A stretch of DNA of 64,000 bases. It comes from DAOQAU01 sp964640325 (GTDB lineage: Bacteria; Cyanobacteriota; Vampirovibrionia; Gastranaerophilales; Gastranaerophilaceae). Both the position numbers and the translations under genes were made by a program. The notes under the pieces are model-generated. The model searched no databases, had not been told where the DNA came from, and saw only the letters and a program-made list of their open reading frames with translations. Below are positions 1 through 8,338 of the stretch, one piece after another. Location of the stretch: contig CAZXID010000002.1 in assembly GCA_964640325.1 (NCBI GenBank), positions 62,001 through 126,000 on the forward strand, given 5' to 3'. Within the stretch, counting starts at the first letter, position 1. Each line of letters starts with the position of its first letter.

Positions 1-393
1 TCCTGTTCCAAGTGTAAGCATCACAGAATAAGGACAATTTTTTGATGCGCCCAATTCATGCTCTGCCCAGGCTGCAGCGTTTGCATCATTTTCAATAAAG
101 ACTTTTTTTGTCGAAAATGATTGAAAATCAATTTGATTGTAACCTTTTGGTAAATTTGCGGTTGAACTTATGACTTTATTATTTTGATTGTTTACAGCAC
201 CCGCCGTTGCTATTGCAATTACATCAACATGATTTTCGTGAGTTTTTATTATACTTTCAAGCAGATTTTTAAGCTCCTGAATATCTTTTGGCGTGCAAAT
301 TTTATTAACTTCGCCCAAAATTTCACCTTGTTCATTTACAAGGGTGTGATAAATTTTTGTTCCGCCGATATCTATTGCAAGTGCTTTTTTCAT
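1..393 (-). CDS. ROK-family sugar kinase, N-terminal part (partial)
   Basis: The gene starts at the ATG whose complement is at 391-393 and runs off the left edge, so 131 codons are visible. The N-terminus reads MKKALAIDIGGTK, the ATP-binding phosphate-1 motif of ROK/hexokinase-fold kinases. Further on are the sugar-binding ENDANAAWAEHE stretch and, at the window edge, LGTG. ROK kinases phosphorylate glucose, ManNAc or related sugars in the cytoplasm. The gene upstream on the same strand is nanE, so N-acetylmannosamine kinase (NanK) is the most attractive assignment, with glucokinase as the alternative. The zinc-binding region and C-terminus lie outside the window. Confidence 0.85.
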   Translation of the reverse strand, partial: MKKALAIDIGGTKIYHTLVNEQGEILGEVNKICTPKDIQELKNLLESIIKTHENHVDVIAIATAGAVNNQNNKVISSTANLPKGYNQIDFQSFSTKKVFIENDANAAAWAEHELGASKNCPYSVMLTLGTG

Positions 394-416
394 AATAATT
401 ATTTCCCTCTATCCTT

Positions 417-580
417 GTCATCCTGAACTTGTTTGACTTCTTTTTCCGAAATCTTTAATTTCGTGGAAAATGTCCTTACGGCATATTTGAATTGTCTCCT
501 CTTTAGTTTTTGTTGTCAATAGTATCAGGATCTTTCCAGTTGCCAAAGCCGGATAGATGCTGAAATAAATTCAGCATGAC
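417..580. repeat. Palindromic element with nested 90-bp insertion (diverged copy)
   Basis: It begins GTCATCCTGAACTTGTT and ends GATGCTGAAATAAATTCAGC ATGAC, the two hairpins of the dispersed element. The first hairpin is split by about 91 bp (434-524) that starts TGACTTC, contains AAAATGTCCTTACGG and ends CAATAGTA. The same insertion is found at 26921-27010 and, inverted, at 60213-60302. It fills the nanE-ROK gene gap. Confidence 0.8.
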
Positions 581-582
581 AT

Positions 583-1257
583 TTATGTTTGTTCTATAAA
601 TCTTTTTGTAATCAGCTGCGGTCTTGTTATGGCTGAGCCTATCACAACACACCATGCACCCAATTCAAATGCTTTTTGAACTTGTTTAGGCTCCCAAATT
701 CTACCTTCTAAGACAACGGGCACCTTTATTTTTTTTGTCAGCTTTGCAAGCAGTTCAAAATCCGGCCCATCTGATTTTGTAAGCGAATAACTCGTATATC
801 CCGACAATGTAGTCGAAACCATATCCGCACCAAGCCGGGCACATGCCAGCCCCTCTTCAAAAGTTGAAATATCTGCCATTGCGAGCTTTCCGTTAGAATG
901 AATTTTTTTAATTATATCCTCGACTGAGCACTCTCTTTTTCTAAAAGTTCCGTCAAATGCGATTATATCAGCTCCCGCGTTGATTAATTTTTCAACATCA
1001 TCAAGTGTCGGGGTTATATATACAGTATCAAGCCAATTTTCCGGCATTTTTTTTGGTTTTGTAAGCCCGATTACAGACACGCCAAAAATTTTGGCGTTTT
1101 TAGCATCACGGACTCCTGCAACTCGAAGCGCTACCGCACCTCCCTGCACTACCGATTTCATCATCGCAAGCATGCACTCCTCTTTGTAAAGAGGTTCATC
1201 AGGCATCGCCTGCACGGAAACGACAATTTTGTTTTTTAATTGAGCTAAAACTTCCAT
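583..1257 (-). CDS. nanE: N-acylglucosamine-6-phosphate 2-epimerase (NanE)
   Basis: A 224-aa (beta/alpha)8-barrel protein that converts ManNAc-6-P to GlcNAc-6-P in sialic acid or ManNAc catabolism. The N-terminus MEVLAQLKNKIVVSVQAMPDEPL aligns in layout with NanE proteins. The AGADIIAFDGTFRKRE and GADMVSTTLSGYT stretches, and the C-terminal VVLEGRIWEP and GAWCVVIGSAITRP phosphate-binding loops, are typical. I chose the ATG at 1257 over an in-frame TTG at 1275 because it gives the family's usual N-terminus. The ROK kinase lies downstream on the same strand, as in nanE-nanK pairs, separated by a palindromic repeat. The M16 peptidase gene is divergent, so both promoters must lie in a very short gap. 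Confidence 0.93.
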   Translation of the reverse strand: MEVLAQLKNKIVVSVQAMPDEPLYKEECMLAMMKSVVQGGAVALRVAGVRDAKNAKIFGVSVIGLTKPKKMPENWLDTVYITPTLDDVEKLINAGADIIAFDGTFRKRECSVEDIIKKIHSNGKLAMADISTFEEGLACARLGADMVSTTLSGYTSYSLTKSDGPDFELLAKLTKKIKVPVVLEGRIWEPKQVQKAFELGAWCVVIGSAITRPQLITKRFIEQT

Positions 1258-1302
1258 GAGTTTAATTATAACCAAAAAATTTTTTTAAGGTATAATCAAA
1301 AT

Positions 1303-2637
1303 ATGAATATGAAAAAAACCTTGGTTAAATATCCGTTTTTGACTAAAGAAGTCGAAATTTATGAGCTTGAAAACAACCACAAAATAGTATTAGCGCATAA
1401 AGAAGGTGGGCTTGTTAATGTAAGCTCTTGGATAAAAACAGGCTCAATAAACGAAAATGACCAAAATAACGGTATTTCGCACTTTTTGGAACATTTGATG
1501 TTTAAAGGCACAAACAAATATAAAGCCGGGGAATTCGACAAAATTTTAGAAGCAAAAGGCGGCATTGTAAACGCCGCAACCTGGAAAGATTACACTTTTT
1601 ACTATGTAACCCTTCCCAAAGGAGAGCGCAACAAAGATTTATATAAAGCAATAGAACTTCATGCAGATATGATTTTAGACCCTATTTTGCCTGAAAAAGA
1701 GATTGGACCTGTCTTTGATGTTAATGATACAAACGTAAATGAAAAAAGAGAACGCCATGTCGTTATAGAAGAAATTCGTATGCGTCAAGACCAACCATGG
1801 ACAAAGGTTTACAACGCATGTAATAAAGCCATGTACACTTCTCACCCTTACAAAAGAGATGTTATAGGCACTCCTGAAATAATTTCTCAGGTTACAAGAA
1901 AAGATATAATGGATTATTACAAAACTTTTTATTCACCGCAAAATGTTACTACCATTATCGTTGGCGACTTTGACAGCAGGGAAGTTTTAGACAAAGTCAA
2001 AAGCGAATTCCAAAACAAATGGGGTCAAAGAGGAAACTTGAATTTATCAAATGAAATTGACACCCCTGTTTGTGAAACAAAATATATTGAACAAAAAGCG
2101 CAAATAAATTCTGCGTTTATGATGTTCGGATATTTAGGCCCTCTTGCCTGTGATTTAAAAAATTCTATCGCACTTGAAATGATTGCCATAATTTTAGGCG
2201 AAGGCACAAGTTCAAGACTGTATCAAAACCTCATCGAAAAACAAAAAGAGCCTGTTTTTAATATGGTAAATGCAGACAATTACCAATTCAAAGACGGAAA
2301 CAATTTCTTTATTCAGGCAAACTTTATCCCCGAAAAGAAAGATTTGGCAATAAATTTAATAAAATCAGAACTTGAAAAAATTCTACTTGAAGAAGTTTCT
2401 CAAAGAGAATTCTTAAAAGCAAAGAAAAAAATCAAATCCCTATTTGCCCACAGTGCCGAAACTGTTTCTGAAATCGGTGAAACTATCGGTTATTACATGA
2501 CCGTGTGCGAAAATTTGGCGCTCGTAGAAGAATATCTTAACATTTTAGAAAAAATCACGACAAAAGATTTACAAGAAGCTGCCCGAAACTACTTGCCAGT
2601 AAGTAATGCCGTAATTTCAGTGCTTATACCCGAATAA
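1303..2637 (+). CDS. M16-family zinc metallopeptidase
   Basis: A 444-aa protein with the inverted zinc motif HxxEH at residues 60-64 (SHFLEHLMFKGT). A downstream acidic stretch, VVIEEIRM, provides the usual third ligand. The C-terminal half has the second, non-catalytic M16 domain (around LGEGTSSRLYQNLIEKQ). The length matches the single-chain processing-peptidase-like bacterial M16B proteins, which usually degrade peptides. No signal peptide is visible, so it is predicted to be cytoplasmic. The start has only AAGG/TATAAT-like sequence upstream and could be nearly leaderless. The substrate is unknown. Confidence 0.9.
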   Translation: MNMKKTLVKYPFLTKEVEIYELENNHKIVLAHKEGGLVNVSSWIKTGSINENDQNNGISHFLEHLMFKGTNKYKAGEFDKILEAKGGIVNAATWKDYTFYYVTLPKGERNKDLYKAIELHADMILDPILPEKEIGPVFDVNDTNVNEKRERHVVIEEIRMRQDQPWTKVYNACNKAMYTSHPYKRDVIGTPEIISQVTRKDIMDYYKTFYSPQNVTTIIVGDFDSREVLDKVKSEFQNKWGQRGNLNLSNEIDTPVCETKYIEQKAQINSAFMMFGYLGPLACDLKNSIALEMIAIILGEGTSSRLYQNLIEKQKEPVFNMVNADNYQFKDGNNFFIQANFIPEKKDLAINLIKSELEKILLEEVSQREFLKAKKKIKSLFAHSAETVSEIGETIGYYMTVCENLALVEEYLNILEKITTKDLQEAARNYLPVSNAVISVLIPE

Positions 2638-2731
2638 AATTGTATACTTTTTGTAAATTTATTTGTATTTTTTGCTTGAAAGTAGTAGAATTAAAAAATC
2701 ATTTGGTTATTTTAACTTGAGAGGGTAATAT

Positions 2732-4054
2732 ATGAAGTTACACATGCAGATTTTAATAGCGCTCGGTCTTGGTTTGAAGCGTAATTGGCACATATTCTTC
2801 GGTTTAATTGCCGGTATTTTTGTAGGAATTTTTATGCACAGCCATGACAGTGTTTTTCTGACAAAAATACTTACCTTTATAGGACAAATATTTATAAGGC
2901 TTATTCAAATGGTAGTTATTCCTTTGGTTATTTCTGCAATAGTGATAGGAATTACAAGCATCGGCGACAACAAACAACTGGGTAAATTCGGAACAAAAAT
3001 GATTATCTATTACGGTATCATAACTGTTCTTGCTGTCACAATAGGTGCTGTGCTTGCCCTTGCAATGAAGCCGGGTGTAGGCGCCGCCCAATACATTAAT
3101 GTTGATGCCGCAGCTTCAATTCAACAACAGGTTGCAACAACAATCGAACAACAAAAAGGCAATGTTTTAAATATTTTTATAAACTTTATACCAAAAAACC
3201 CTCTTGAATCAGTAGCAAAAGGCGATATGATTTCTATCATAGTTTTTGCTCTTATTTTTGCGGTAGCACTTGCAAAAGTCGGAGAAATTAATCGGCCTGT
3301 AGTCTCCTTTTTTGAATCGATTTTTGCCGCTACAATGAAAGTCACAGACTGGATAATGTACTTTGCAGCACCCGGCGTATTTGCTTTAACTGCAACTGCG
3401 GTGTCAAGTTTCGGAATAGACATTTTCCAAAGTATTTCAAAGTACTTGGCAGTTTTATGTATAGGATTTGCCATACAGTTTTTTATTGTCTACCCTGTTT
3501 TCTTAAAAATATTTTCAAAAGTGCCCGTATTGATGCTATATGCTGCAATAGCAGAAGCGATGATGGTAGCATTCGGGACCGCAAGTTCTTCTGCTACGCT
3601 TCCGTTAACCATTGCATGCTGCGAAAAAAGAGGAATTTCACATAAAGTCTCAAGCTTTGTTCTTCCATTGGGTGCTACATTAAATATGGACGGAACAGCT
3701 CTTTTGCAAACAGTTGCGGTGATTTTCCTTGCCCAAGCCTACGGAATCCATCTGGGTCCATTCTTGATTATTCAAATAGCCTTTCTTGCAATGATTGCTT
3801 CAAGCACATGTGCAGGAATCCCGGGAGCGGGACTTATAACTATAGCCCTTGTGCTTAACGGCCTGGGATTAAGCCCAGAACAGCTTGTTGCAGGATTTGC
3901 ATTCCTGTTTACTATCGAAAGGCTCACAGATATGATGCGCACCACGCTTAACGTAACATCAGATGCGGTTGTAGCTGCGGTTATCGCAGATAACGAAAAT
4001 GAAATTAACTACGATTTATTAAACAATCCCGAATCGTATAAGGAAATAATCTAA
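2732..4054 (+). CDS. Dicarboxylate/amino acid:cation symporter (DAACS family)
   Basis: A 440-aa polytopic inner-membrane transporter of the GltP/DctA family, which imports glutamate, aspartate or C4-dicarboxylates with H+ or Na+. Diagnostic motifs are the serine-rich re-entrant loop FGTASSSATLP, the substrate/cation site LGATLNMDGTAL, and a second re-entrant loop ASSTCAGIPGAGL followed by TIERLTDMMRTTLNVTSDA. A GAGAGG Shine-Dalgarno precedes the ATG. queF follows with no spacing and the queF ribosome site lies within this gene's last codons, so the two are cotranscribed. Exact substrate cannot be read from the sequence. Confidence 0.93.
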   Translation: MKLHMQILIALGLGLKRNWHIFFGLIAGIFVGIFMHSHDSVFLTKILTFIGQIFIRLIQMVVIPLVISAIVIGITSIGDNKQLGKFGTKMIIYYGIITVLAVTIGAVLALAMKPGVGAAQYINVDAAASIQQQVATTIEQQKGNVLNIFINFIPKNPLESVAKGDMISIIVFALIFAVALAKVGEINRPVVSFFESIFAATMKVTDWIMYFAAPGVFALTATAVSSFGIDIFQSISKYLAVLCIGFAIQFFIVYPVFLKIFSKVPVLMLYAAIAEAMMVAFGTASSSATLPLTIACCEKRGISHKVSSFVLPLGATLNMDGTALLQTVAVIFLAQAYGIHLGPFLIIQIAFLAMIASSTCAGIPGAGLITIALVLNGLGLSPEQLVAGFAFLFTIERLTDMMRTTLNVTSDAVVAAVIADNENEINYDLLNNPESYKEII

Positions 4055-4546
4055 GTGAGAAGTGGGGAAAAATTAAAATCAATTAAGTCGTTAGGCGCTG
4101 TAAAAACCGATTACCCGACAGATTACGATCCTTGTGTTTTGGAGTGTTTTGAGAATGTTCACAGGGATAATGATTATGTGGTAACGCTTTACGCCTATGA
4201 ATTCAGCAGTTTGTGCCCAAAAACAGGTCAGCCGGATTTTGCAAAACTTTATATCAAATATATCCCGAACATTAAAATGGTTGAATCTAAAAGTTTAAAA
4301 TTATACTTATTCAGCTTTAGAAATCATGGGGATTTTCATGAAGATTGCATAAATATGATTATGAAAGATTTAGTTAAATTGATGAAACCAAAATATTTTG
4401 AAATCACCGGAATCTTTACTCCAAGAGGCGGAATTTCTATCACTCCGTTTGCCAATTATTCAAACGGAGAAAAAAAATATAATCAGCTCAGAGATTCCAG
4501 ACTTTTAGAAGTATTAAAAGAAAAAACTCCGCCTAATATAGCTTAA
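4055..4546 (+). CDS. queF: NADPH-dependent 7-cyano-7-deazaguanine reductase (QueF)
   Basis: A 163-aa tunnelling-fold enzyme that reduces preQ0 to preQ1 in queuosine biosynthesis. The catalytic cysteine lies in EFSSLCPKTGQPDFA, and the substrate motif ESKSLKLYLFSFRNHGDFHE is the QueF signature. The length fits the short unimodular QueF class. The start is GTG immediately after the TAA of the upstream symporter, with AAGGAAAT inside that gene as ribosome site. No other tight-fit start exists in frame. No other queuosine gene is present in the window. Confidence 0.95.
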   Translation: MRSGEKLKSIKSLGAVKTDYPTDYDPCVLECFENVHRDNDYVVTLYAYEFSSLCPKTGQPDFAKLYIKYIPNIKMVESKSLKLYLFSFRNHGDFHEDCINMIMKDLVKLMKPKYFEITGIFTPRGGISITPFANYSNGEKKYNQLRDSRLLEVLKEKTPPNIA

Positions 4547-4550
4547 AAAA

Positions 4551-4574
4551 TAGGTCAGGCAAACTTGCCCGACA
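4551..4574. repeat. Small GGTCAGGCA/TGCCCGAC hairpin repeat
   Basis: TAGGTCAGGCAAACTTGCCCGACA forms a short imperfect hairpin between queF and yraN. Related sequences occur at 30069-30093, 42181-42201 and 50376-50402, so this is a dispersed small repeat rather than a gene-specific terminator. It has no T-run. Confidence 0.5.
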
Positions 4575-4589
4575 ACATAAGGATTAAAA

Positions 4590-4934
4590 ATGGGCAACAA
4601 AGAAACAGGCGCAAAAGGCGAAATTTTAGCCAAAGAATATTTTAACAAACTGGGTTATGAAATTATTGAAACCAACAAAAGATTTTCGCGTGTCTGTGAA
4701 ATTGATATTATTGCAAAAGACAAAGATACTCTTGTTTTTTGCGAGGTCAAAACCCGCTCATCAGACTTCTGCGGCTCCGGCTTTGAAGCAATTACAAAAA
4801 ATAAATACGAACACATTAAAACAGGACTTTTTACCTACCTTCAGGAAAACAAAAATTATAAAAAATTCAGAATAGATGCAATATCAATAGTATTAACCCC
4901 TTCGGTCAAAATTAACCACCTGAAAAATATATAA
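4590..4934 (+). CDS. yraN: YraN/UPF0102 family nuclease-fold protein
   Basis: A 114-aa single-domain protein. The order GAKGEILAKEYF, YEIIETNKRF, EIDIIAKDKDTLVFCEVKTR is the YraN signature and keeps the E-D-ExK residues of the Holliday-junction-resolvase/endonuclease fold. The length is normal. An AAGGATT ribosome site precedes the ATG. It is usually encoded near rnhB or rsmI; rsmI is present in this window but 20 kb away. The cellular role of the family is still poorly defined. Confidence 0.88.
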   Translation: MGNKETGAKGEILAKEYFNKLGYEIIETNKRFSRVCEIDIIAKDKDTLVFCEVKTRSSDFCGSGFEAITKNKYEHIKTGLFTYLQENKNYKKFRIDAISIVLTPSVKINHLKNI

Positions 4935-5028
4935 AAGGTAACAAAAAGTTAATAAACCCTGTACAACTAGCAAAAAAAAGGTGTATGTTTTTTTATATTA
5001 ACTGTATAATTAAAGTGTGGAGGTTAAT

Positions 5029-6192
5029 ATGACAACCGAAAATAATTTTATGCTCTTAGATAGAGCAAGCCTCAGAAAGTTAAATATAAAGGATATTTCA
5101 ACTCCTTTACCTGATTTGAAAAACATTTTTGAACCAAAATCAATTGTAATAGCAAATTGGCTTATTAGCTGGATTGAACGGGATTTTAAATCAAAAAAAA
5201 TAAAAGAAACAGACCTTCTGCCCCAAAAAGCAGAGCTGGCTTATCACTTGGGCGTGAGCATAGGAACAATGCAAAATGCCTTCAGATACGTTGAAGACAA
5301 AGGCTATGTCGAATCAAAACAGTGCATCGGGACAATGGTTAAAGACTGGAAAAATTCCACAAATTATGTCAGAAAACTCACTTCCAAGCGCGATTTGAGT
5401 GCAGAAGCAATTAAAAAATACTTTACGGAAAATAAATTTAAACAAGGACAAAAACTTCCTTCGGCAAGGGCGCTTGCAAATACTTTAAAAACCTCCGTAA
5501 ATACGACAAGACTTGCCCTCGAATACCTTGCTTCATCAGGAATAATCCGGCACAATTTTATGAATTCAAATGATGCCCAATGGATTTTAAAAACAACAAA
5601 TTTTTCCATTGAAAAAGGATTTTCTCAGGAGTCTAATAACGTAACACTGGTCGAAAAAATAGAAAAAGAACTAAAAGATTATATTTCAAAAAATCTTAAA
5701 ATCGGGGACAAATTGCCCGCACACGAAGACCTGTCTGAACAATTTAAAGTCAGCATAAAAACAATTCACGATGCTCTTAAATCACTTATTAAAAGCGGAA
5801 TTTTACTTGCAAGAAGAGGCCGTTACGGAACAACTGTGGTAAAAATGCCCTATGAAACAGAATTTTCGCCCAAAAAAGAAACTTCAATATTTGCCTCAGC
5901 GCAACAAACAGCCTTTTATAATTACGAAAAAACACAAAATCACATAAAAACACTTATCGCCCAAAAATACGAAATAGGCTCAAAACTGCCTTCTATTTCC
6001 GAATTTTCAAAAGAATTGGATTTGAGCCCCAACACAATAAGAAAAGCTTTTAACAATCTTGCAAAAGAAGGTTATCTACGATTTGCAAGAGGACGCTACG
6101 GCGGGACTTTTGTAATCGACATCCCAGAAACCTCAAATCAATCTTTCAAGTGGCTTGCAGTTAATCCCAAGTACGCAGAAGTTTATAGATAA
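5029..6192 (+). CDS. Regulator with four tandem GntR-type winged-helix domains
   Basis: A 387-aa protein made almost entirely of four GntR-like wHTH units at about residues 35-105, 120-185, 200-270 and 290-360. Each has the xLPs.xxLa motif, recognition helix and wing: LLPQKAELAYHLGVS; KLPSARALANTLKTS; KLPAHEDLSEQFKVS; KLPSISEFSKELDLS. Units 1, 3 and 4 keep the wing glycine motif (for example GRYGGTFV); unit 2 has lost it (MNSNDAQWIL). No effector-binding (FCD, UTRA or aminotransferase) domain is visible. GGAGG at 5019-5023 decides for the ATG at 5029 over an upstream in-frame GTG at 5017. It is monocistronic and closed by a strong terminator. Targets are unknown. Confidence 0.85.
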   Translation: MTTENNFMLLDRASLRKLNIKDISTPLPDLKNIFEPKSIVIANWLISWIERDFKSKKIKETDLLPQKAELAYHLGVSIGTMQNAFRYVEDKGYVESKQCIGTMVKDWKNSTNYVRKLTSKRDLSAEAIKKYFTENKFKQGQKLPSARALANTLKTSVNTTRLALEYLASSGIIRHNFMNSNDAQWILKTTNFSIEKGFSQESNNVTLVEKIEKELKDYISKNLKIGDKLPAHEDLSEQFKVSIKTIHDALKSLIKSGILLARRGRYGTTVVKMPYETEFSPKKETSIFASAQQTAFYNYEKTQNHIKTLIAQKYEIGSKLPSISEFSKELDLSPNTIRKAFNNLAKEGYLRFARGRYGGTFVIDIPETSNQSFKWLAVNPKYAEVYR

Positions 6193-6237
6193 CAAAAAAG
6201 GCGGGCGGTTATTTCATAACCGCCCGCCTTTTTTGTT
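6191..6237. terminator. Bidirectional intrinsic terminator
   Basis: A perfect 22-bp inverted repeat (AACAAAAAAGGCGGGCGGTT AT and its complement) with a TTC loop. It has A-runs and T-runs on the two sides and immediately follows the stop codon of the four-domain regulator. Confidence 0.95.
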
Positions 6238-6322
6238 ATTAGTCATGCTATTATTTACTATTTTTAGAGGATAAATTTTATACTCTTGATTGATAACATA
6301 AGCATGACTTGGAGGATAAAAT

Positions 6323-7024
6323 ATGGTTTCAACTTTAAATTCTATAAGCATGTCTTCTCTATTTTCCGAAGACGAATCTAAAAAAACTTGCGGAATTAAT
6401 ATAAAATTAAAAGCGTCGGAAATCGCAGATGAATTTATTTCATGCGGAGATTATAGTTCTTTAACATCAAAATCGATTGATACCTTAGATGAGTATAAAA
6501 TAGCCAGAAGTTTACAGCTTACTTCTCAAAAACAAGATTCAAATTTAATAACAAAAAATGTTGATTATGAAATAGAATTTAAAGACTTATTAAGCAGCAG
6601 AGGTTGTTCTAACGAAAAAGAACTTCAAGCACTCAACCGGACGTCATATAAAACAGTAGATCAATTAAGAAGCTCTGTTGGTTCAACTATAAAATCAATT
6701 ATTACTGATGCACTATCAGACGATTCTGATTTACAAAAATATGTGGATCTTTCAGATGACATTGTTTCTGATTTATCAGTAGAAGAATTAGCTGATTTTG
6801 TTAATTCACCTGAAGAAAGTATTAAAAAAATAATGAAATTGCTTCAAAACTTAATTGAAAAATACAAAGATAATCCTGAGATGAAAAATAAGCTCAGCGG
6901 AATAAAAGAATTGTTGGAAAAATTAGAAAAAGCCCAAGAAAAACTCGACAACAACAAAAATCCCCAGTCTGAAGAAAATCAAAAAAAATACATAAAAAAA
7001 ATAATTGACCAATATGAAAAATAA
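6323..7024 (+). CDS. Hypothetical acidic, helical protein
   Basis: A 233-aa protein I do not recognise. The N-terminus is Ser/Thr-rich (MVSTLNSISMSSLFSEDE). The middle has D/S-rich helices (DALSDDSDLQKYVDLSDDIV), and the last 70 residues are a Lys/Glu-rich coiled-coil-like segment (LLEKLEKAQEKLDNNKN). There are no membrane segments, signal peptide or known motif. GGAGG lies seven bases before the ATG. It sits alone between two strong terminators (6191-6237 and 7028-7072), so it is an independent transcription unit. It might be a secreted or structural small protein, but nothing in the sequence proves that. Confidence 0.75.
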   Translation: MVSTLNSISMSSLFSEDESKKTCGINIKLKASEIADEFISCGDYSSLTSKSIDTLDEYKIARSLQLTSQKQDSNLITKNVDYEIEFKDLLSSRGCSNEKELQALNRTSYKTVDQLRSSVGSTIKSIITDALSDDSDLQKYVDLSDDIVSDLSVEELADFVNSPEESIKKIMKLLQNLIEKYKDNPEMKNKLSGIKELLEKLEKAQEKLDNNKNPQSEENQKKYIKKIIDQYEK

Positions 7025-7027
7025 TCA

Positions 7028-7072
7028 TACAAAAGGGCGGATTTTCGCGAAGCGAAAATCCGCCCTTTTGTA
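7028..7072. terminator. Bidirectional terminator between hypothetical gene and gapA
   Basis: A 21-bp perfect stem with a GAA loop (arms TACAAAAGGGCGGATTTTCG C). It lies between convergent genes and serves both. The arm core GCGGATTTTCG reappears in the terminator at 14830-14870. Confidence 0.93.
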
Positions 7073-7088
7073 TTTTTTAACCGATTTA

Positions 7089-8102
7089 TTAAAGTTTTTC
7101 TGCAACCATCAAAGTAGTTTCAGCCAAACGGGTTGAATAGCCCATTTCGTTGTCATACCAGGAGATTACTTTAACCATATTATCGCCCATTGTCATTGTC
7201 AAAGCCGCATCAACGGATGATGAATAATTAGAACCTATAAAGTCAGATGATACAAGCGGTTCTTCAACATATTCCAAATATCCTTTAAGTTCATTCTGAC
7301 TGGCTTTTTTCAATGCTTCGTTAAGAGCTTCTGCTGTTACAGGTTTCTCTGTTTCAAACACAACGTCCACAACAGAAACATCAGGTGTTGGGACTCTCAT
7401 AGCAAAGCCGTTTAATTTTCCTTTTAATTCAGGAAGAACCAAAGCAACAGCTTTAGCAGCACCTGTTGTTGTAGGAACAATGTTCAAAGCGCCTGCTCTT
7501 GCTCTACGAGGGTCTTTGTGCCCTGCATCAAGAAGCCTTTGGTCACCTGTATATGAGTGAACTGTTGTCATTAAGCCTTTTACAATACCAAACTCTTCCA
7601 ACACAACTTTGGCAACAGGAGCCAAACAATTTGTTGTGCAAGATGCCATTGAAATTACGTGGTGAATATTTGTATCGTATTTTTGGCAATTTACACCCAA
7701 AACGATTGTTATATCTTCGTTTTTAGCAGGAGCTGAGATTATAACTTTTTTAGCGCCGGCTGTAATGTGTGCTTTTGCTTTTTCAGCATCTGTGTAAAAA
7801 CCTGTTGATTCGATTACAACTTCTACGCCCAATTCTCTCCAAGGAAGTGCTGCAGGGTCTTTTTCGGCATAAAATTTGATTTTTTTGCCGTTAACTATAA
7901 GTCCGTCTTGGGCAACTTCAACCTTTCCGTCAAATCTTCCCATTACAGAGTCATATTTAAAAATATGAGCTGCATCTTTCATTGTTAAACCGGGGTCATT
8001 TATTGCAACAAATTCAACTTTATCGTAAATACCTTCTTTGATTGCTGCTCTTAATGTGTTACGGCCTATTCTTCCAAAGCCATTAATCGCTACCTTTACC
8101 AT
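7089..8102 (-). CDS. gap: Glyceraldehyde-3-phosphate dehydrogenase, type I
   Basis: A 337-aa glycolytic dehydrogenase. The Rossmann motif INGFGRIGRN is at residues 6-15, and the acidic residue in AINDPG suggests NAD preference. The catalytic SCTTN motif has Cys155, and TGAAKAVALVLPELKGKL and SWYDNEMGYS are in the catalytic domain. The start at 8102 is fixed by AGGAGA seven bases upstream; an upstream in-frame start at 8138 would add a non-homologous leader. A good promoter lies at 8143-8171 and the gene ends at a bidirectional terminator. It is monocistronic. Confidence 0.97.
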   Translation of the reverse strand: MVKVAINGFGRIGRNTLRAAIKEGIYDKVEFVAINDPGLTMKDAAHIFKYDSVMGRFDGKVEVAQDGLIVNGKKIKFYAEKDPAALPWRELGVEVVIESTGFYTDAEKAKAHITAGAKKVIISAPAKNEDITIVLGVNCQKYDTNIHHVISMASCTTNCLAPVAKVVLEEFGIVKGLMTTVHSYTGDQRLLDAGHKDPRRARAGALNIVPTTTGAAKAVALVLPELKGKLNGFAMRVPTPDVSVVDVVFETEKPVTAEALNEALKKASQNELKGYLEYVEEPLVSSDFIGSNYSSSVDAALTMTMGDNMVKVISWYDNEMGYSTRLAETTLMVAEKL

Positions 8103-8142
8103 CGTCTTTCTCCTTATTTTGTGTGCGGTTATAAACAACTAT

Positions 8143-8171
8143 TTTATAACCCAAACACAAAACTTTATCAA
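8143..8171 (-). promoter_or_regulatory. Sigma-70-type promoter of gap
   Basis: On the minus strand TTGATA, 17-bp spacer, TATAAA, about 40 bases before the gap ATG. Confidence 0.7.
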
Positions 8172-8179
8172 GCAACTTA

Positions 8180-8205
8180 ATCTTTTTTTAATATTAAAAA
8201 AAGAT
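8180..8205. repeat. 26-bp perfect AT palindrome upstream of gap
   Basis: ATCTTTTTTTAATATTAAAA AAAGAT is a perfect palindrome just upstream of the gap -35 box. It could be an operator, or a weak terminator-like hairpin between divergent genes. The rest of the gap to 8338 shows no other structure I can name. Confidence 0.5.
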
Positions 8206-8338
8206 ATTTTTAATCCGTAAAAAAAGTGTAAAGAAATGTAAATCAAATAAGCAAAAAGCCTTATTTTATAGCATTATTTAAAGTATTTTTACGTTTATAT
8301 AATTGGAAGGAAACCAAGGCATCGGTTAGTAAAAAGCA

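Noticed and set aside
184..426. Plus-strand 80-codon frame at the left edge
   Set aside because: It lies antisense to the ROK kinase gene, which has clear family motifs in the other strand; composition (Phe/Tyr/Cys-rich) is typical of a shadow.
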